A DNA stretch of 64,000 nucleotides from Prevotellaceae bacterium (GTDB lineage Bacteria; Bacteroidota; Bacteroidia; Bacteroidales; UBA932). This document shows positions 24,757-34,835 of this stretch, piece after piece. How positions within the stretch are numbered: the stretch's first letter is position 1; each line of letters opens with the position of its first letter. Below the pieces are notes generated by a model that saw only the letters and a list, made by a program, of their open reading frames with translations, was not told the origin of the DNA and ran no database searches. The DNA lies in NCBI GenBank assembly GCA_031258195.1, contig JAIRNF010000027.1, positions 1 to 64,000 of the forward strand, given 5' to 3'. A program made the translations under genes and the position numbers.

Positions 24757-27016
24757 ATGAGAAAAATATTCCTATTTCTGCCGCTTGTGTTGGTTACCCT
24801 AAACCTTAACGCGCAGAAAATACACCTTATCGCAGATGCTCCGCAGCGGGCTGAAGCCGAGAAGCATTTTACAGTTAAGTATATTATTAATACAGTGTTG
24901 GAAGGTAATGTTACGCCATCGCTAAGCGGGCTGGATGGGTTTGAGGTGGTTAATGGATCGTATGTTTCGAATACATCCAGTACAACCATAACTAACGGTA
25001 AAGTTGTAAGTAGTAATAACACGGTGTTCACCTATGTTTTTATGGTGCCGAAAGGAGGAGTCTATACCATTCCATGCCTTACCATTAAGACCGAGCTGGG
25101 AGAATACTACTCTAACCCGCTACCAATAACCATACTGGAAAAAAAGATGATCCCGCAATAACCAGCCAATCTCCTTCTAAAACAAACCGAGCCGAGAAGC
25201 CTAAAATTACGATTCATGCTCCGAAAAAAGTTGTTGTAGGAGAGCAATTTCCGGTACACTACAATTTTGATATTAATCATGAAAACGCTAGGGGATGGCT
25301 TGGAGAGATAAGGGGTATGCGGCAGGTGGCAGCTCCTACGGAAAATTATATGTTCACAACTGTAGGAGGTACTGTTCGCCATGCCGTCACCTATGTATAT
25401 ATCTTTAAAGCTACAAAAGAAGGCGCTTTTACCCTGCCATCGTTTCATCTCGAGTTCGAGCAGAAAACATATGATTATACATCGCCTACTATTCCTATAA
25501 TAGCTGCTTCTTCCGATAACTCCGGCTTAGTGGGGCAGGATAAAGAAAATACGTTTATCCGGATAGAAGTGTCGGCAAAAGAAGCAAATGTCGGCGATAG
25601 AATTACAGCTGTATTAAAGTTCTATGGTAGGGATAGAGTCTTTGGTGTTGAAGATTTTAAAGTTCCGGAATTTGATGGGTTTTTAGTTGAAAAAGATAGT
25701 ACTTTTCAAGAGCTGGAAATGTATTCTGAGTTTATTAATGGTAAGCGTTTTAATACGTTTGAAATAAAAGAGTATGAGTCGGTGCCGCTATATGCCGGGG
25801 ATATGGCTATTGGCGAGTGCGCTATGGATGTGAGGATGGCGCCGGAGAAGAAAGGAGCGTATTTGATGATTTTTTTGGGAAAAATGAAGAGGCGACAACA
25901 ATAAAGATAAAAAACTTACCTGTACAAGTAACGGTATATCTTTCTGCTACCGTTGATATAGCTGATGATTCGGAGCTTATTGCTGAATCAGAAGAAACGG
26001 ATATCACAAATGCGGGAGAGGAAGACGCTGTAAAAATGGACTACAAAAAAATGCTGTTCTATGCCTCTATCGCCTTATTACTGATAGCTATGTTAGCATA
26101 TATCAGCAGGCTTAGCAGCTACCGTAACGAGTTGAAACAAAATAGAAGCCGCAGAAAAGATACCTCGGTCCAGCCGGCTGCCGGCTGGCAAATATCCTAT
26201 TTCGTAGTAATGGCGGTGTTAGTAGTGGCTGTCATATGGTTTTATTTGCCTGATAAATTCGGCGTTGCAGGCGGGTTGAATGATAAGCGGCAAAAGCCTG
26301 TGAGCATAGCTTACGCTCCCGATTTTTCTACATCGATGTTGGCAGAAGACATTACGCCTAACCGTATTAATGCTACTGTAGAGGCGTTGCTTAAGCATGC
26401 TAAGCATACCCCTGCCGATTATGTGGGATTGGTAGGTTTTGCCGGAAATAGTAAAGTATTATCTTCGATAGAGAATAGTAACACCCATCTTCGTAACGTG
26501 CTAAGGAAATTGGGTACGGTTTCTCATCTCTTTGCCGACGGTGCGGCCATAGGAGACGGATTGCTGCTTTCTATTAGCAATTTACTCGCTAAGCCGGATA
26601 CCCGCAGCTATATTATTCTTTTTACCGATGGAATGAATAATGGCGGAATGGTTTCGCCCAACACTGCTGCCGAGCCGATGAAAGCTTTAGGAATAAGACT
26701 TTATATTGTTGGTATAGGTTCTTATGAAGATGGTCCCATAAAAGTGCAAACTCCTAATGGAACGGTTTACCATAAGATACCCGTAGAGATAGATGATGAG
26801 CAATATACACGAATGGCGGCATCTACAGGCGAAAAATATTTCCGGGTTGCCGATAATGAGGACTTAAAACGGGTAAGTGGCGAAATAGATGCTCATATCA
26901 AAGAAAATATTTGGAAACCTGATGTGCCCGTAAACCCGTTCTCCTTCAGTAAAGAAGAGGCGTTGCAGGTAGTAAAAAAAGTGGTACTAAGAATAGATCG
27001 GCAAGTAGAAAAGTAG
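24757..27016 (+). pseudogene. BatD-VWA fusion protein, two frameshifts
   Basis: Combines two products of the Bacteroidetes aerotolerance (bat) operon. The N-terminal part has a signal peptide and BatD beta domains (KIHLIADAPQRAEAEKHFTV; GLDGFEVVNGSYVS; KKVVVGEQFPVHYNF; VFDDFFGKNEEA). It then passes in frame into a membrane segment (MLFYASIALLLIAMLAYI), a basic linker, a second membrane segment (ISYFVVMAVLVVAVIWFYLP) and a von Willebrand A domain with MIDAS residues DFSTS and FTDGMNNGG, as in BatA/BatB. The frame is lost in a seven-A run (25139-25145; eight would restore LEKKDDPAIT) and near 25858. Most bat operons encode these as separate proteins. No MoxR gene is adjacent. Confidence 0.75.
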
Positions 27017-27140
27017 CCTGCCAAGCTAAATTCTCAAATAAAAGCTGCTTTTACCATCTATGCACAACAAATTGGGAAATAAGCTGTTTATCTACTATAG
27101 AATTACGGAAAAGGCGGAATTTGGGCAATTCAAAATCTGA

Positions 27141-27148
27141 TATATTTG
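27141..27148 (+). promoter_or_regulatory. Bacteroidetes -7 promoter element
   Basis: TATATTTG, 82 bases ahead of the membrane protein gene at 27230. Confidence 0.5.
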
Positions 27149-27229
27149 TGATACTATAATTAGAATACAAACAATGGTTCGGCTCTCCTTTGTCGATTTA
27201 GCTTATGACGAAAGCCGGCGAAAAACAGA

Positions 27230-27670
27230 ATGAATATGGATAACTTTTTGTCGAAAAAATCTTTGCAGCCCATTTATGCGGTAGCAATACTGCTCCTTTT
27301 GCTATGCGCGGTGCCTATATTCTCGGGACCCGGAGAGTTTGGTGTAGATATGTATAGTGTTTTAAAAGGATGGGGATCGGGAGTAATGGGATTTTATATT
27401 TGGATCAGTATTCTTGTTCCCATCGTGTTTATTCTTCTTGCCATCCCTTCGGTAAGTCAGAAGCTAGATAGTCGTACAGATTTGTTGGTGCGGTTGATTG
27501 GTAGCGGTGTGCTATTATTTTTTATGATAATTGCGCTTCTTTCTATCAAACATTTTGCATGGGGTTGGGGGTTATGGATCATAGTAATCTTAACAGTACT
27601 CCTCTTTATTAATGTTATGCTAGGCTATAGAAACAGTACTCCTAAAGCAGAGCTAAGTTGGTGCTATTAA
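27230..27670 (+). CDS. Four-helix membrane protein, unknown
   Basis: 146 residues, four hydrophobic segments (about 14-31, 52-72, 85-103 and 109-130), short loops and a polar C-terminus. A start six bases later (27236) is equally possible. No family recognised. Its stop coincides with the left arm of a nested palindromic element, which probably ends the transcript. Confidence 0.65.
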   Translation: MNMDNFLSKKSLQPIYAVAILLLLLCAVPIFSGPGEFGVDMYSVLKGWGSGVMGFYIWISILVPIVFILLAIPSVSQKLDSRTDLLVRLIGSGVLLFFMIIALLSIKHFAWGWGLWIIVILTVLLFINVMLGYRNSTPKAELSWCY

Positions 27671-27811
27671 AAAAGAAGCTGTCTAAAAAGTCAACCAAAA
27701 CGTCATTCCGAATGTAATGAGGAATCTCCTCAATAGTAGTAATGCCTTGAATGGAGAGATGTCTCACTCCGTTCGACATGACGATACAGGCTTTTTAGAC
27801 AGCCTCTTTTT
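27669..27811. repeat. Nested palindromic element, long form
   Basis: Outer arms GCTGTCTAAAAAG (27678-27690) and CTTTTTAGACAGC (27791-27803) with A and T runs outside; inner arms CGTCATTCCGAATG...GAGGAATCTCC and GGAGAGATGTCTC...CGACATGACG. Placed between convergent genes, where it could terminate both. Confidence 0.75.
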
Positions 27812-27854
27812 GCATTATAATCAGCTTCTAGCTTAACATTCTATTTGCGGCGTT

Positions 27855-29003
27855 TTACCACCCATTAAACCGGCTCCATATATCCGCTACCTTGTTATTC
27901 TCGATAACCTGATACTCCTGAAACTGCGCGGCTGTTGCACATGCATGGTTCGGAAGAATACGTAGCATCGTGCCTGCTGGGAAGCTCACATGCACATCTT
28001 TTCTACCGTCTCTAAAAGCAAGTACACCGTGCTCTTGAGCTGCGGAAATCATCGTAAGGTTCTCGATAACATCTCCGCGTTCGTTGCAAGCCAGTCCGTA
28101 TCCCATATCCGCCTTTTGATTGGCGGTACCCCTGTCGCGCGACATTGCCATCCATCCGGCATCAACAATAATCCACCCCTTTTCGGCTTGATGCCCTATT
28201 ACCGTAGTCAGCACCGAAATGGCGATGTCGTTGGGTGTACAAACGCCAATACCTGCCATAACCAGATCTTGGAACATAAAAACGCCGGCGCGTACTTCCG
28301 TAACACCTGTAAAGTCTTTAGCAAAGTATGCCGCGGGTGTTGAGCCTATGCTTACAATAGGCGCACTACAACCGTTTTCTCTAAGAATGTTGGCTACACC
28401 GACGGTGGCAATCCTTTCCCTTTCGGCTGCCTGTGCAATTTCGTCAATACTTTTTGACGAGTAGCTTCCGCCCGAATGCGATAGTACGCCCTCTAGTATT
28501 GCTCCTCCTTCTTTTAAAGCGTACGCAATTTTAAGTATGTTATCTTTATCGTCTGGCTTAACGCCAGAGCGTTGTCCGTCGCAGTCAACCTCGATAAGTA
28601 CCTGTATGGGGTCTTTCGTATTCTGTACATATTTTGACAGTATTTCTGCCTGTTCAACCGAATCGAGAATTACTCTCAGCTTTACTCCGCCCGCCCGTAT
28701 TTGCTGTATTCGCCGCGGCTTATTCGGCGATATTCCCACGGCGTAAATCATATCGGTAAAACCCGCTTTGGCAAACTCCTCAGCTTCTTTTAGCGTAGAA
28801 ACCGTTATAGGCACATCGGCTTCTTTAAACGAATCCTTTGCCACGTCTATAGATTTTACGGTTTTCATGTGCGGTCTTAGGCTTACGCCGAAACTTTGCA
28901 ACCGATTGCTGAGGTTGATAAAGTTTCTTTCCATCAGCTTTCTATCCAATAGTAAGCATGGGGTTTCTAGCGAGTTGAAAGTGGTGGTTTTTTGAGTATT
29001 CAT
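27855..29003 (-). CDS. D-threonine aldolase/D-serine dehydratase-like PLP enzyme
   Basis: Fold-type III PLP enzyme of the DSD1/D-threonine aldolase family (382 residues), cleaving or dehydrating D-hydroxy-amino acids. The N-terminal alanine-racemase-like barrel opens ETPCLLLDRKLMERN and carries the PLP-binding Lys in RPHMKTVKS (about residue 54); HSGGSY and SIGSTPAAYF bind the cofactor phosphate; the C-terminal domain ends with PNHACATA, whose His and Cys bind the metal. The ATG at 29003 (MNTQKT) is chosen over 29024. Intact; 42 bases downstream of a PAP2 phosphatase gene on the same strand. Confidence 0.88.
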   Translation of the reverse strand: MNTQKTTTFNSLETPCLLLDRKLMERNFINLSNRLQSFGVSLRPHMKTVKSIDVAKDSFKEADVPITVSTLKEAEEFAKAGFTDMIYAVGISPNKPRRIQQIRAGGVKLRVILDSVEQAEILSKYVQNTKDPIQVLIEVDCDGQRSGVKPDDKDNILKIAYALKEGGAILEGVLSHSGGSYSSKSIDEIAQAAERERIATVGVANILRENGCSAPIVSIGSTPAAYFAKDFTGVTEVRAGVFMFQDLVMAGIGVCTPNDIAISVLTTVIGHQAEKGWIIVDAGWMAMSRDRGTANQKADMGYGLACNERGDVIENLTMISAAQEHGVLAFRDGRKDVHVSFPAGTMLRILPNHACATAAQFQEYQVIENNKVADIWSRFNGW

Positions 29004-29045
29004 AGTATAGCTTGTTATTCTCAACGTTTAAAATAAAGCAGTTGT

Positions 29046-29717
29046 TTAATGTAATAGGGCTGTTAGCGGACCTCCTAGAACGAAGGATAGAGCAATGCTG
29101 CATAAGATTGCCAACGATAGCTTTTGAACTCTGGATTTACTATAGCTGACGGCTATTTGGGGGTAGCGCTTTGTAAAATAGCGGTATAGTTTATATGCGG
29201 TCCATCCGATAAGGCTTCCTACAACCATTCCCGCAACAACATCCGAAACGAAATGCACGCCGAGGTATATACGCGAATAGCCCATTATTGCCGCCCATAA
29301 AATAATTGATATGGTGTACCACTTATTTCGAAAAAGTAAAGCGGATGAAATGGCGATTCCGAAGGCATGGGTAGTATGACCTGAAATGAAACCGTAAATT
29401 CCTCCGGAATGTGTGTAAAGCGTTCTGACCTGATCCATTACCTCGGGGTAGTAGATAGGGCGAAAACGGGTAAAAAGCGGTTTGGTAAAACCTGATGATA
29501 GCGCTAAGCAGAATATAAAAACGGTAATAAGCATACCGACTATCGGCAGCCATTGGCGCCAGCTGTTTTTATATACTATTGCGCCGATACCCATTAAAGC
29601 AGCAGTTATCCACATCAGAGCGCCGGAATAGAGTAGCATGGCGTTGTTCAGAAAGGGAGTACGCGAGCCGTTAATCAGGAAAAAAAGGTCTTTCTCATAG
29701 GGTATAAGCCAATCCAT
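29046..29717 (-). CDS. PAP2-family membrane phosphatase
   Basis: 223-residue integral membrane phosphatase of the PAP2 superfamily, acting on lipid phosphates such as undecaprenyl diphosphate or lipid A. The three signature motifs are present: KPLFTRFRP (about 79-87), SGHTTHAFG (about 113) and SRIYLGVHFVSDVVAG (about 147-162) with the catalytic His residues. About six hydrophobic segments. The substrate cannot be decided. Lies upstream of and may be co-transcribed with the PLP enzyme gene. Confidence 0.88.
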   Translation of the reverse strand: MDWLIPYEKDLFFLINGSRTPFLNNAMLLYSGALMWITAALMGIGAIVYKNSWRQWLPIVGMLITVFIFCLALSSGFTKPLFTRFRPIYYPEVMDQVRTLYTHSGGIYGFISGHTTHAFGIAISSALLFRNKWYTISIILWAAIMGYSRIYLGVHFVSDVVAGMVVGSLIGWTAYKLYRYFTKRYPQIAVSYSKSRVQKLSLAILCSIALSFVLGGPLTALLH

Positions 29718-29899
29718 TCTAAGTCGATTTTAATATCATATGTACAAATATTGTGATAATATTGGAAAATCCAACGAACGGCCGATTTTTTCTCATAGTG
29801 TACAGTTGCCATACTGGCAAAGTATAGAAACAATACTTCCGATTGTTTTGTTGGCTCATAAAAATATGTTTTCGTACCGTACATACAAAGCATATTATG

Positions 29900-29907
29900 T
29901 ATCTTTG
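29900..29907 (+). promoter_or_regulatory. Bacteroidetes -7 promoter element
   Basis: TATCTTTG, 31 bases ahead of the zinc-ribbon gene. Confidence 0.6.
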
Positions 29908-29938
29908 GAACTATTATAACTATTAAACGAATAGCTTT

Positions 29939-30220
29939 ATGAACGAATACATTTGCCAAAGCTGCGGTATGCCAATGAAAGCCGCTGGGGAATTCGGAAC
30001 AAATGCCGACTTAACGCAAAATACCGAATACTGTGTGCATTGCTTCCGAAACGGCGCTTTTACTCGTGATGTTACAATGGAAGAAATGATGGAAACCAAC
30101 CTGAAGTATATTGATGAATGGAATAGGAGTACAGGAAATAATATGACTGCAGACGAAGCCCGTCCGATTCTCCGTGAATTTTTATCAACGCTGAAACGTT
30201 GGAAAAAAGACTCTCCATGA
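29939..30220 (+). CDS. Putative zinc-ribbon protein
   Basis: 93 residues. The N-terminal half has paired Cys motifs, CQSCGMPM (Cys 6 and 9) and YCVHCFRNG (about 32-35), as in the 'putative zinc ribbon domain' family (PF12674); the rest is helical. Members often sit beside small stress-response or VOC proteins. The stop overlaps the start of the following VOC gene (ATGA), implying translational coupling. Role unknown. Confidence 0.82.
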   Translation: MNEYICQSCGMPMKAAGEFGTNADLTQNTEYCVHCFRNGAFTRDVTMEEMMETNLKYIDEWNRSTGNNMTADEARPILREFLSTLKRWKKDSP

Positions 30221-30607
30221 AATTCAGCGTTTTCACACCGATAAAATAAAAGAGAGTGTAGATTTTTATTGTAAGTACTTTCAAGCCAAGGTTGCTTTTG
30301 ATGCCAAATGGCATGTTATGATACGTTTAGAGAGCGATAATTCGGCGCCTTTGTATCTTTCTTTTCAGGGTTGCAATGGGGAAACGAGAGATACATTTAC
30401 CGGAGGAATTACGATCAACCTTATGCTCGATGATGTTGATGCGGCTTACGAACAAATTAAGCGATCGGGCTAACATTTGTTGAAGAAATAACCGATCATG
30501 AATGGGGCGACCGTGCCTTTTCTGTAAAAGACCCTATTGGCAATATTGTGTATATTTATTCGCCGCGAGAGCTACACGAGAAATATAAAGATGCAGTAAA
30601 AGAGTAA
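30217..30607 (+). pseudogene. VOC/glyoxalase-family protein, two frameshifts
   Basis: The ATG at 30217 overlaps the upstream stop. The VOC fold is readable across three frames: MKFSVF, then HTDKIKESVDFYCKYFQAKV ... LYLSFQGCNGETRDTF ... AAYEQIKRSG, then LTFVEEITDHEWGDRAF ... DPIGNIVYIYSPRE. Each break is mended by restoring one C, at about 30233 (TTC(C)AC) and at 30470 (GGC(C)TAA, where the missing base creates a stop). Probably a small metal-dependent lyase or resistance-like protein paired with the next VOC gene. Confidence 0.72.
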
Positions 30608-30621
30608 AATATATAAACGAT

Positions 30622-31014
30622 ATGGAGCAAATAATCACATTCATAACCCTCGGTGTAAAAGATTTAAACACCTCTGCCGATTTTTATGAAAACAAGTTCG
30701 GCTGGAAGCGTTCTGACAGAAGTAGCGAAGGTCTGGTTGTTTTCCAAATGAATGGAGTGCTGCTATCCCTCTATTCGAGGGAAGAACTTGCTAAAGATGC
30801 TAATATGAAACCTAACGGCGAAGGATTTAAAGGGTTCGCTATGGCTCATAACTTAGGCAGCGAGCAGGAGGTGAATGATTTATTTGCAGAGCTTAAGGCA
30901 AAACAGGTTCAGATTATTAAGGAGCCTGAAAAAGTATTTTGGGGCGGCTATAGCGGATATGTTGCCGATCCTGACGGAAACATTTGGGAGATAGCGTATA
31001 ATCCGTTTTTATAG
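30622..31014 (+). CDS. VOC-family (glyoxalase/bleomycin-resistance-like) protein
   Basis: 130 residues, intact single VOC module: ITLGVKDLNTSADFYENKFG at the start, VFWGGYSGYVADPDGNIWE near the end with the conserved Gly-Tyr-x-x-x-x-Pro-Asp-Gly-Asn pattern and terminal metal-ligand Glu. The VOC fold supports many reactions on small molecules; no substrate can be assigned. Follows a broken VOC gene by 14 bases. Confidence 0.85.
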   Translation: MEQIITFITLGVKDLNTSADFYENKFGWKRSDRSSEGLVVFQMNGVLLSLYSREELAKDANMKPNGEGFKGFAMAHNLGSEQEVNDLFAELKAKQVQIIKEPEKVFWGGYSGYVADPDGNIWEIAYNPFL

Positions 31015-31023
31015 TAGAAAAAT

Positions 31024-33079
31024 CTATTTCTTTATATGCCTGGTTAATTTGCCGTGATAGGTTAAGGTTAAACGGTACATTGCTCTTGTAGCAGCAATAT
31101 ATAGCATACCTCGGTCTGCCTCGTTGTTGTAGCTCTCGTCATTAGCGTGCGGAACTATTACCTCGTCGAATTCCAACCCTTTCTTTTGTCATGTGCGCCG
31201 AGGTTACAATAATACCCGACACAAAGGCGGAATTCTTGTTTGACAAGAAGTTAGATATCATCGACGAGTGTTTTGAGTTTTTCCGCTATCGCTTCTGCCT
31301 TTTGCTCCGTTTTACATATTACACCCAGCGATTTATATGCAGACTTTTTAAACAACTATTAGGCTGATAATGCCAATAATTTCTTCTTCGATATTTTTAA
31401 AGCGTAGAGTTTTTGGTTCTTCCCCATGCCGTATAACCGGCTATAAGTCTGTGTTTAAATGGATTTTTTGAGCAAAATTGGTAATCTCATAAGTTGAGCG
31501 GTAGCTCTTACACGGCGTTGTTAATTCTGCTTTAACTAAAGCCTTTTGAATCATAGCGGCAATTGACGATCCGTACGGATTAACCGATTGGTTTGCATCT
31601 CCCAATATTGTTTTTTGACAAGGGTATAGCTTCTGTATAACTTTGTATTGTATAGGCGAGTAATCCCGCATTTCGTCGACTAAAAGATGTTTTACACTAT
31701 TTTGCGCAATATTCCCTTCTAGTGCTATGTGCGGGTACGCTAAAGGTGCTAAGTCGGCATACTCAAGCGTTCGATTTTTCGCAGCTTAAACATTTCGGGC
31801 ATCCCCGGCATTCAAGAAAATCTTTGTAAACCTGTATATCGTCGTTTCTTGCAAACATCTTTCTGATAAGCATATTTCGTTCGGCAGTGGTAATCGTAAG
31901 CCGATATCGGGCTGTTGTTATTTCCAAAATATATTCGGTCATTGCCTCAAAGCGTTTTCGCATCGAATAACGATTAAAACGCCGGAATTGCTCTTCGATA
32001 AATTCGGAGGGGATTGTAACATATTTAGAGAACTGTACATCTGCCGCTTTAAAGTAGGTATTTTCAATGTGTAGAATAAAATTGTCCAGCTGAGTAACAA
32101 AATCGAATGAGGATTTATATCGAACTCTATCAATAAAGTCCTCACGAGACTTTATAAGTATTTCGTTTACCTGATCAAAAAAGTTTTGATATTTATATTT
32201 GTTATCGAGTACACTTGACAATATTTGCTCCATATTTGTTTCTGGTACGGTTTCTTCTCCCAGTTCGGGGAGGACATTGGCTATATAGTCGGCAAAAACT
32301 TTATTAGGCGAAATAATCAAAATATCTTTTGATGAAATGCTTTCTTTAAAAGTATAAAGAAGATAAACAATTCGGTGTAAAGCGATAGATGTTTTACCCG
32401 ATCCCGCTACACCTTGAATGATAAGGGGGTGCGCCTCTTCGTTACGTATAATTTTGTTTTGCTCTCGCTGAATGGTAGCGACAATATTTTTCATTTTATC
32501 GTCCGCATTGGAGCTCAGCTCTTTTTGCAGAATATCATCATGAATAGTCAGCGAGTTTTCAATCATATACTCCAGCTGCCCGTTTCGGATGCGGTATTGC
32601 CTTTTAAGTGAGATTACGCCTTGTATTTTGCCAACAGGAGAAGTATAAGAAGTTTCTCCCGGCTCATGGTCATAATACATACCTGAAATGGGTACACGCC
32701 AATCGTAGATCAGGCTTATTTTGTTCTCGGAGTCGTAGAACGTATGCACTCAAATGTATATAGGAATAATCCGGCTGTCCTCTTCATTCTCTTTAAAATC
32801 AATTCGTCCAAAATAAGGGTTAGCCAGTACTTTACTTAGTCTTTTTCGTTTATCAATTACATTTTCTCCAATAGCAAAATAGTTAAGAATACTTTCTCTC
32901 ATCGAGCGTATTTCATGCGGATCAATGTCTTTATTCGACCACAAGTAGTCTTTGTATTCTCGTAAAGTATCTACATGCTCTTTTATTGACGTATCCGTGT
33001 TGCTAATTATGTTCTGTAGGAGGTTTATTATGCGCTGTAAATATTCTCTTTTCTGCTCTTCCGTTTTATTAAATGCCAT
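31024..33079 (-). pseudogene. HelD-like UvrD/Rep superfamily helicase, multiply broken
   Basis: Relic of an RNA-polymerase-associated helicase IV (HelD)-type protein, reading MAFNKTEEQKREYLQRI from 33079. Walker A is clear (GVAGSGKTSIALHR) and the C-terminal helicase motifs survive in pieces (LLVDEMRDYSPIQYKVIQ; ILGDANQSVNPYG; CKSYRSTYEITNF; KGLEFDEVIVPHA; LYIAATRAM). Lesions: in-frame TGA at 32750-32752 where the family has Gly, loss of frame in a G run near 31805, in-frame TAG at 31441-31443, and further shifts near 31340, 31250 and 31185. A clear pseudogene, because base substitutions and indels are mixed. Confidence 0.85.
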
Positions 33080-33143
33080 CGTAGTACAATTTCCTGTATT
33101 TAGAGTATTGCAAGATTATAACCCTTTTGCAGAAAAAGGATTG

Positions 33144-33151
33144 CAAAGATA
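33144..33151 (-). promoter_or_regulatory. Bacteroidetes -7 promoter element
   Basis: TATCTTTG on the minus strand, 65 bases ahead of the HelD-like start. Confidence 0.5.
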
Positions 33152-33217
33152 GGAGAACTACAATGTTCGCTATAATAGCTATTTATAGCTATGCAAAGTG
33201 TGAAGGTAGGGGAGATA

Positions 33218-33982
33218 TCAGCTGAGTAAGCCTAAGCGTTGTGCGAAAGTAATTGCTTCTATCGGGCTATTTGCCCCCAACTTGGCAAGGATATTTTTTC
33301 GATGGTTATTTACGGTATGAGTGCTTATTGCTAATTTGTATGCAATTTCTTTGTTTAAAAAACCTTGGTAAATGAGGGTTAGTATTTCTTTTTCACGGTT
33401 CGTTAATTGCCGATCGGTAGCTGTAAAAGCAGGTACAATTATCTCTTTTGTTTTTCTATTCACTATGACACGTTTTACTTTTTCGGCAAGTGCTTGATCG
33501 GGCGATATATCCATAATTCCCATAATAATCCATGTCTTGCCGTTTCGGTCTTTTTCTATTATCTGCTGGCGGCTGATAGTGTTTACATACTGCTGTTTTG
33601 TATTAAGCATACGCAGCTGAAATGCCTGCTGGTAATCGTTTCTTTCTTCAAAAGGAGGCGAGTAGATAAACTGCGCATGATCGATTTAGTATTTTATTAG
33701 CTGCGAACGGTCATCCGGATGAATTCTTTCTTCCAGCAAATCTCCCTGCCTTCCTATTGTTTTTATCCACATGGGGTTATACCCAAAGAGATGAGAAAAG
33801 TTTTCGGAAGCAAAGTCGTATCTTTCTTTAAATACATCGACAGTGAAAATACAGCTGTGGCTTATCTGAGAAAATTCTTGAATAGCTTTCCTCTTTTTAT
33901 TCCATATATTATAGTCCACGTCAAAGCCGCTTATTTGCTGTCGCGACCAAAGTTATCGAGGAGTTGTTTTATTGGAAGTCAC
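33218..33982 (-). pseudogene. PAS-LuxR transcription regulator with two in-frame stops
   Basis: A single continuous frame from GTG at 33982 carrying a PAS-like sensor part (ISHSCIFTVDVFKERYDFAS ... NFSHLFGYNPMWIKTI ... ERIHPDDR) and a C-terminal LuxR helix-turn-helix (LTNREKEILTLIYQGFLNKE; STHTVNNHRKNILAKLG). Two TAA codons interrupt it, one after TTPR (near 33953) and one after SQLIKY (33686-33688). Related Bacteroides regulators, as I remember them, have Gln at both sites, so both would be C-to-T changes of CAA. A shorter product from 33610 would keep only the DNA-binding part. Confidence 0.7.
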
Positions 33983-34334
33983 GATGCAAAATAGCTATAA
34001 ATTGCCATTTATCATATAAAAACAAGGGCTACTTATGTGTTAATAAGGTGGTAGATTATGCCGTCTAAAATAAAAGTGAGATTAGTATAGTATAAAGTAA
34101 ACTTTCTGGTTATGGATAGATAGCTTCTCTCTTTCTTACCAAGTAGTTTTCGTAGTAGTCGGAAACAAGACTATACGGCTTATCAAAAGAACAAAGTAAG
34201 GTTCTGTTAGAATATTGGCGAGCCATAGTAGTGAAGCTTAATTCTTTTTCATAGCTGTTTCAAGTCACATCTCCAAAGATATGGCTGTCTTTCTAAAATA
34301 GTAGCTTGTAGTTTTACTGTCTAAAGAAAAATAA
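33983..34334. other. Gene-free stretch
   Basis: About 350 bases with no credible frame; contains a minus-strand TATCTTTG box (34275-34282) that could serve the PAS-LuxR pseudogene. Confidence 0.35.
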
Positions 34335-34342
34335 TACCTTTG
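34335..34342 (+). promoter_or_regulatory. Bacteroidetes -7 promoter element of the metal-efflux operon
   Basis: TACCTTTG, 28 bases ahead of the small His-rich gene that opens the operon. Confidence 0.65.
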
Positions 34343-34370
34343 CGGAGGTATATAAAGTTGAAATTGAGTA

Positions 34371-34718
34371 GTGTCGCAAAAAAGAAAACAAATAATAGCC
34401 TCAGTTTTAGTAGTTTCATTCGCACTTTACTATGCGAATATTACTTTCTTTTACCATAGCCACACTATAAATGGAGCTAAATTTTCGCACTCCCACTTTC
34501 ACAACACAGCCCATACCCAAACCGGAACACATAGCGCGAGCGAAATTTCGCTAATCTCCGCTTTATCCGCATTTCAATCGCTTCAGGTTGCTTTATGTTT
34601 TGTAGGGATAGGATTATTTCTTCTATCCAAAACGCTTTACCAGAATTATTCCGATAAGAAGCGGCTTTCTGGTACCCCCTGTCATTCTTATTTACGAGGA
34701 CCACCCGTTTCAGTTTAG
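34371..34718 (+). CDS. Small membrane protein with His-rich exposed loop
   Basis: 115 residues starting at GTG 34371. One hydrophobic segment (about 9-26), then a loop with nine His in about 30 residues (YHSHTINGAKFSHSHFHNTA and HTQTGTH), then a second hydrophobic segment (about 70-85) and a basic tail. The loop would face the periplasm and looks able to bind metal. Same-strand and upstream of a three-gene metal-efflux set, so a metal-capture or sensing accessory is likely; this is inference from context. Confidence 0.65.
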   Translation: MSQKRKQIIASVLVVSFALYYANITFFYHSHTINGAKFSHSHFHNTAHTQTGTHSASEISLISALSAFQSLQVALCFVGIGLFLLSKTLYQNYSDKKRLSGTPCHSYLRGPPVSV

Positions 34719-34835
34719 TTTTTCGACTTACTTCTGTTTATTGAAATATCTTCAATAAATAATTCTTATGTAGGTTGTTTTCATCAACGGCTTCATAGGT
34801 TATTCCTACAGTATTAATTTATTAATCCGCCATTT

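Noticed and set aside
33218-33982. Possible stop-codon reassignment (TAA read as Gln) in the PAS-LuxR gene
   Set aside because: TAA is used as the normal terminal stop of many intact genes here, and other broken genes carry TAG or TGA at sites expecting Glu or Gly. Scattered nonsense mutations fit better.
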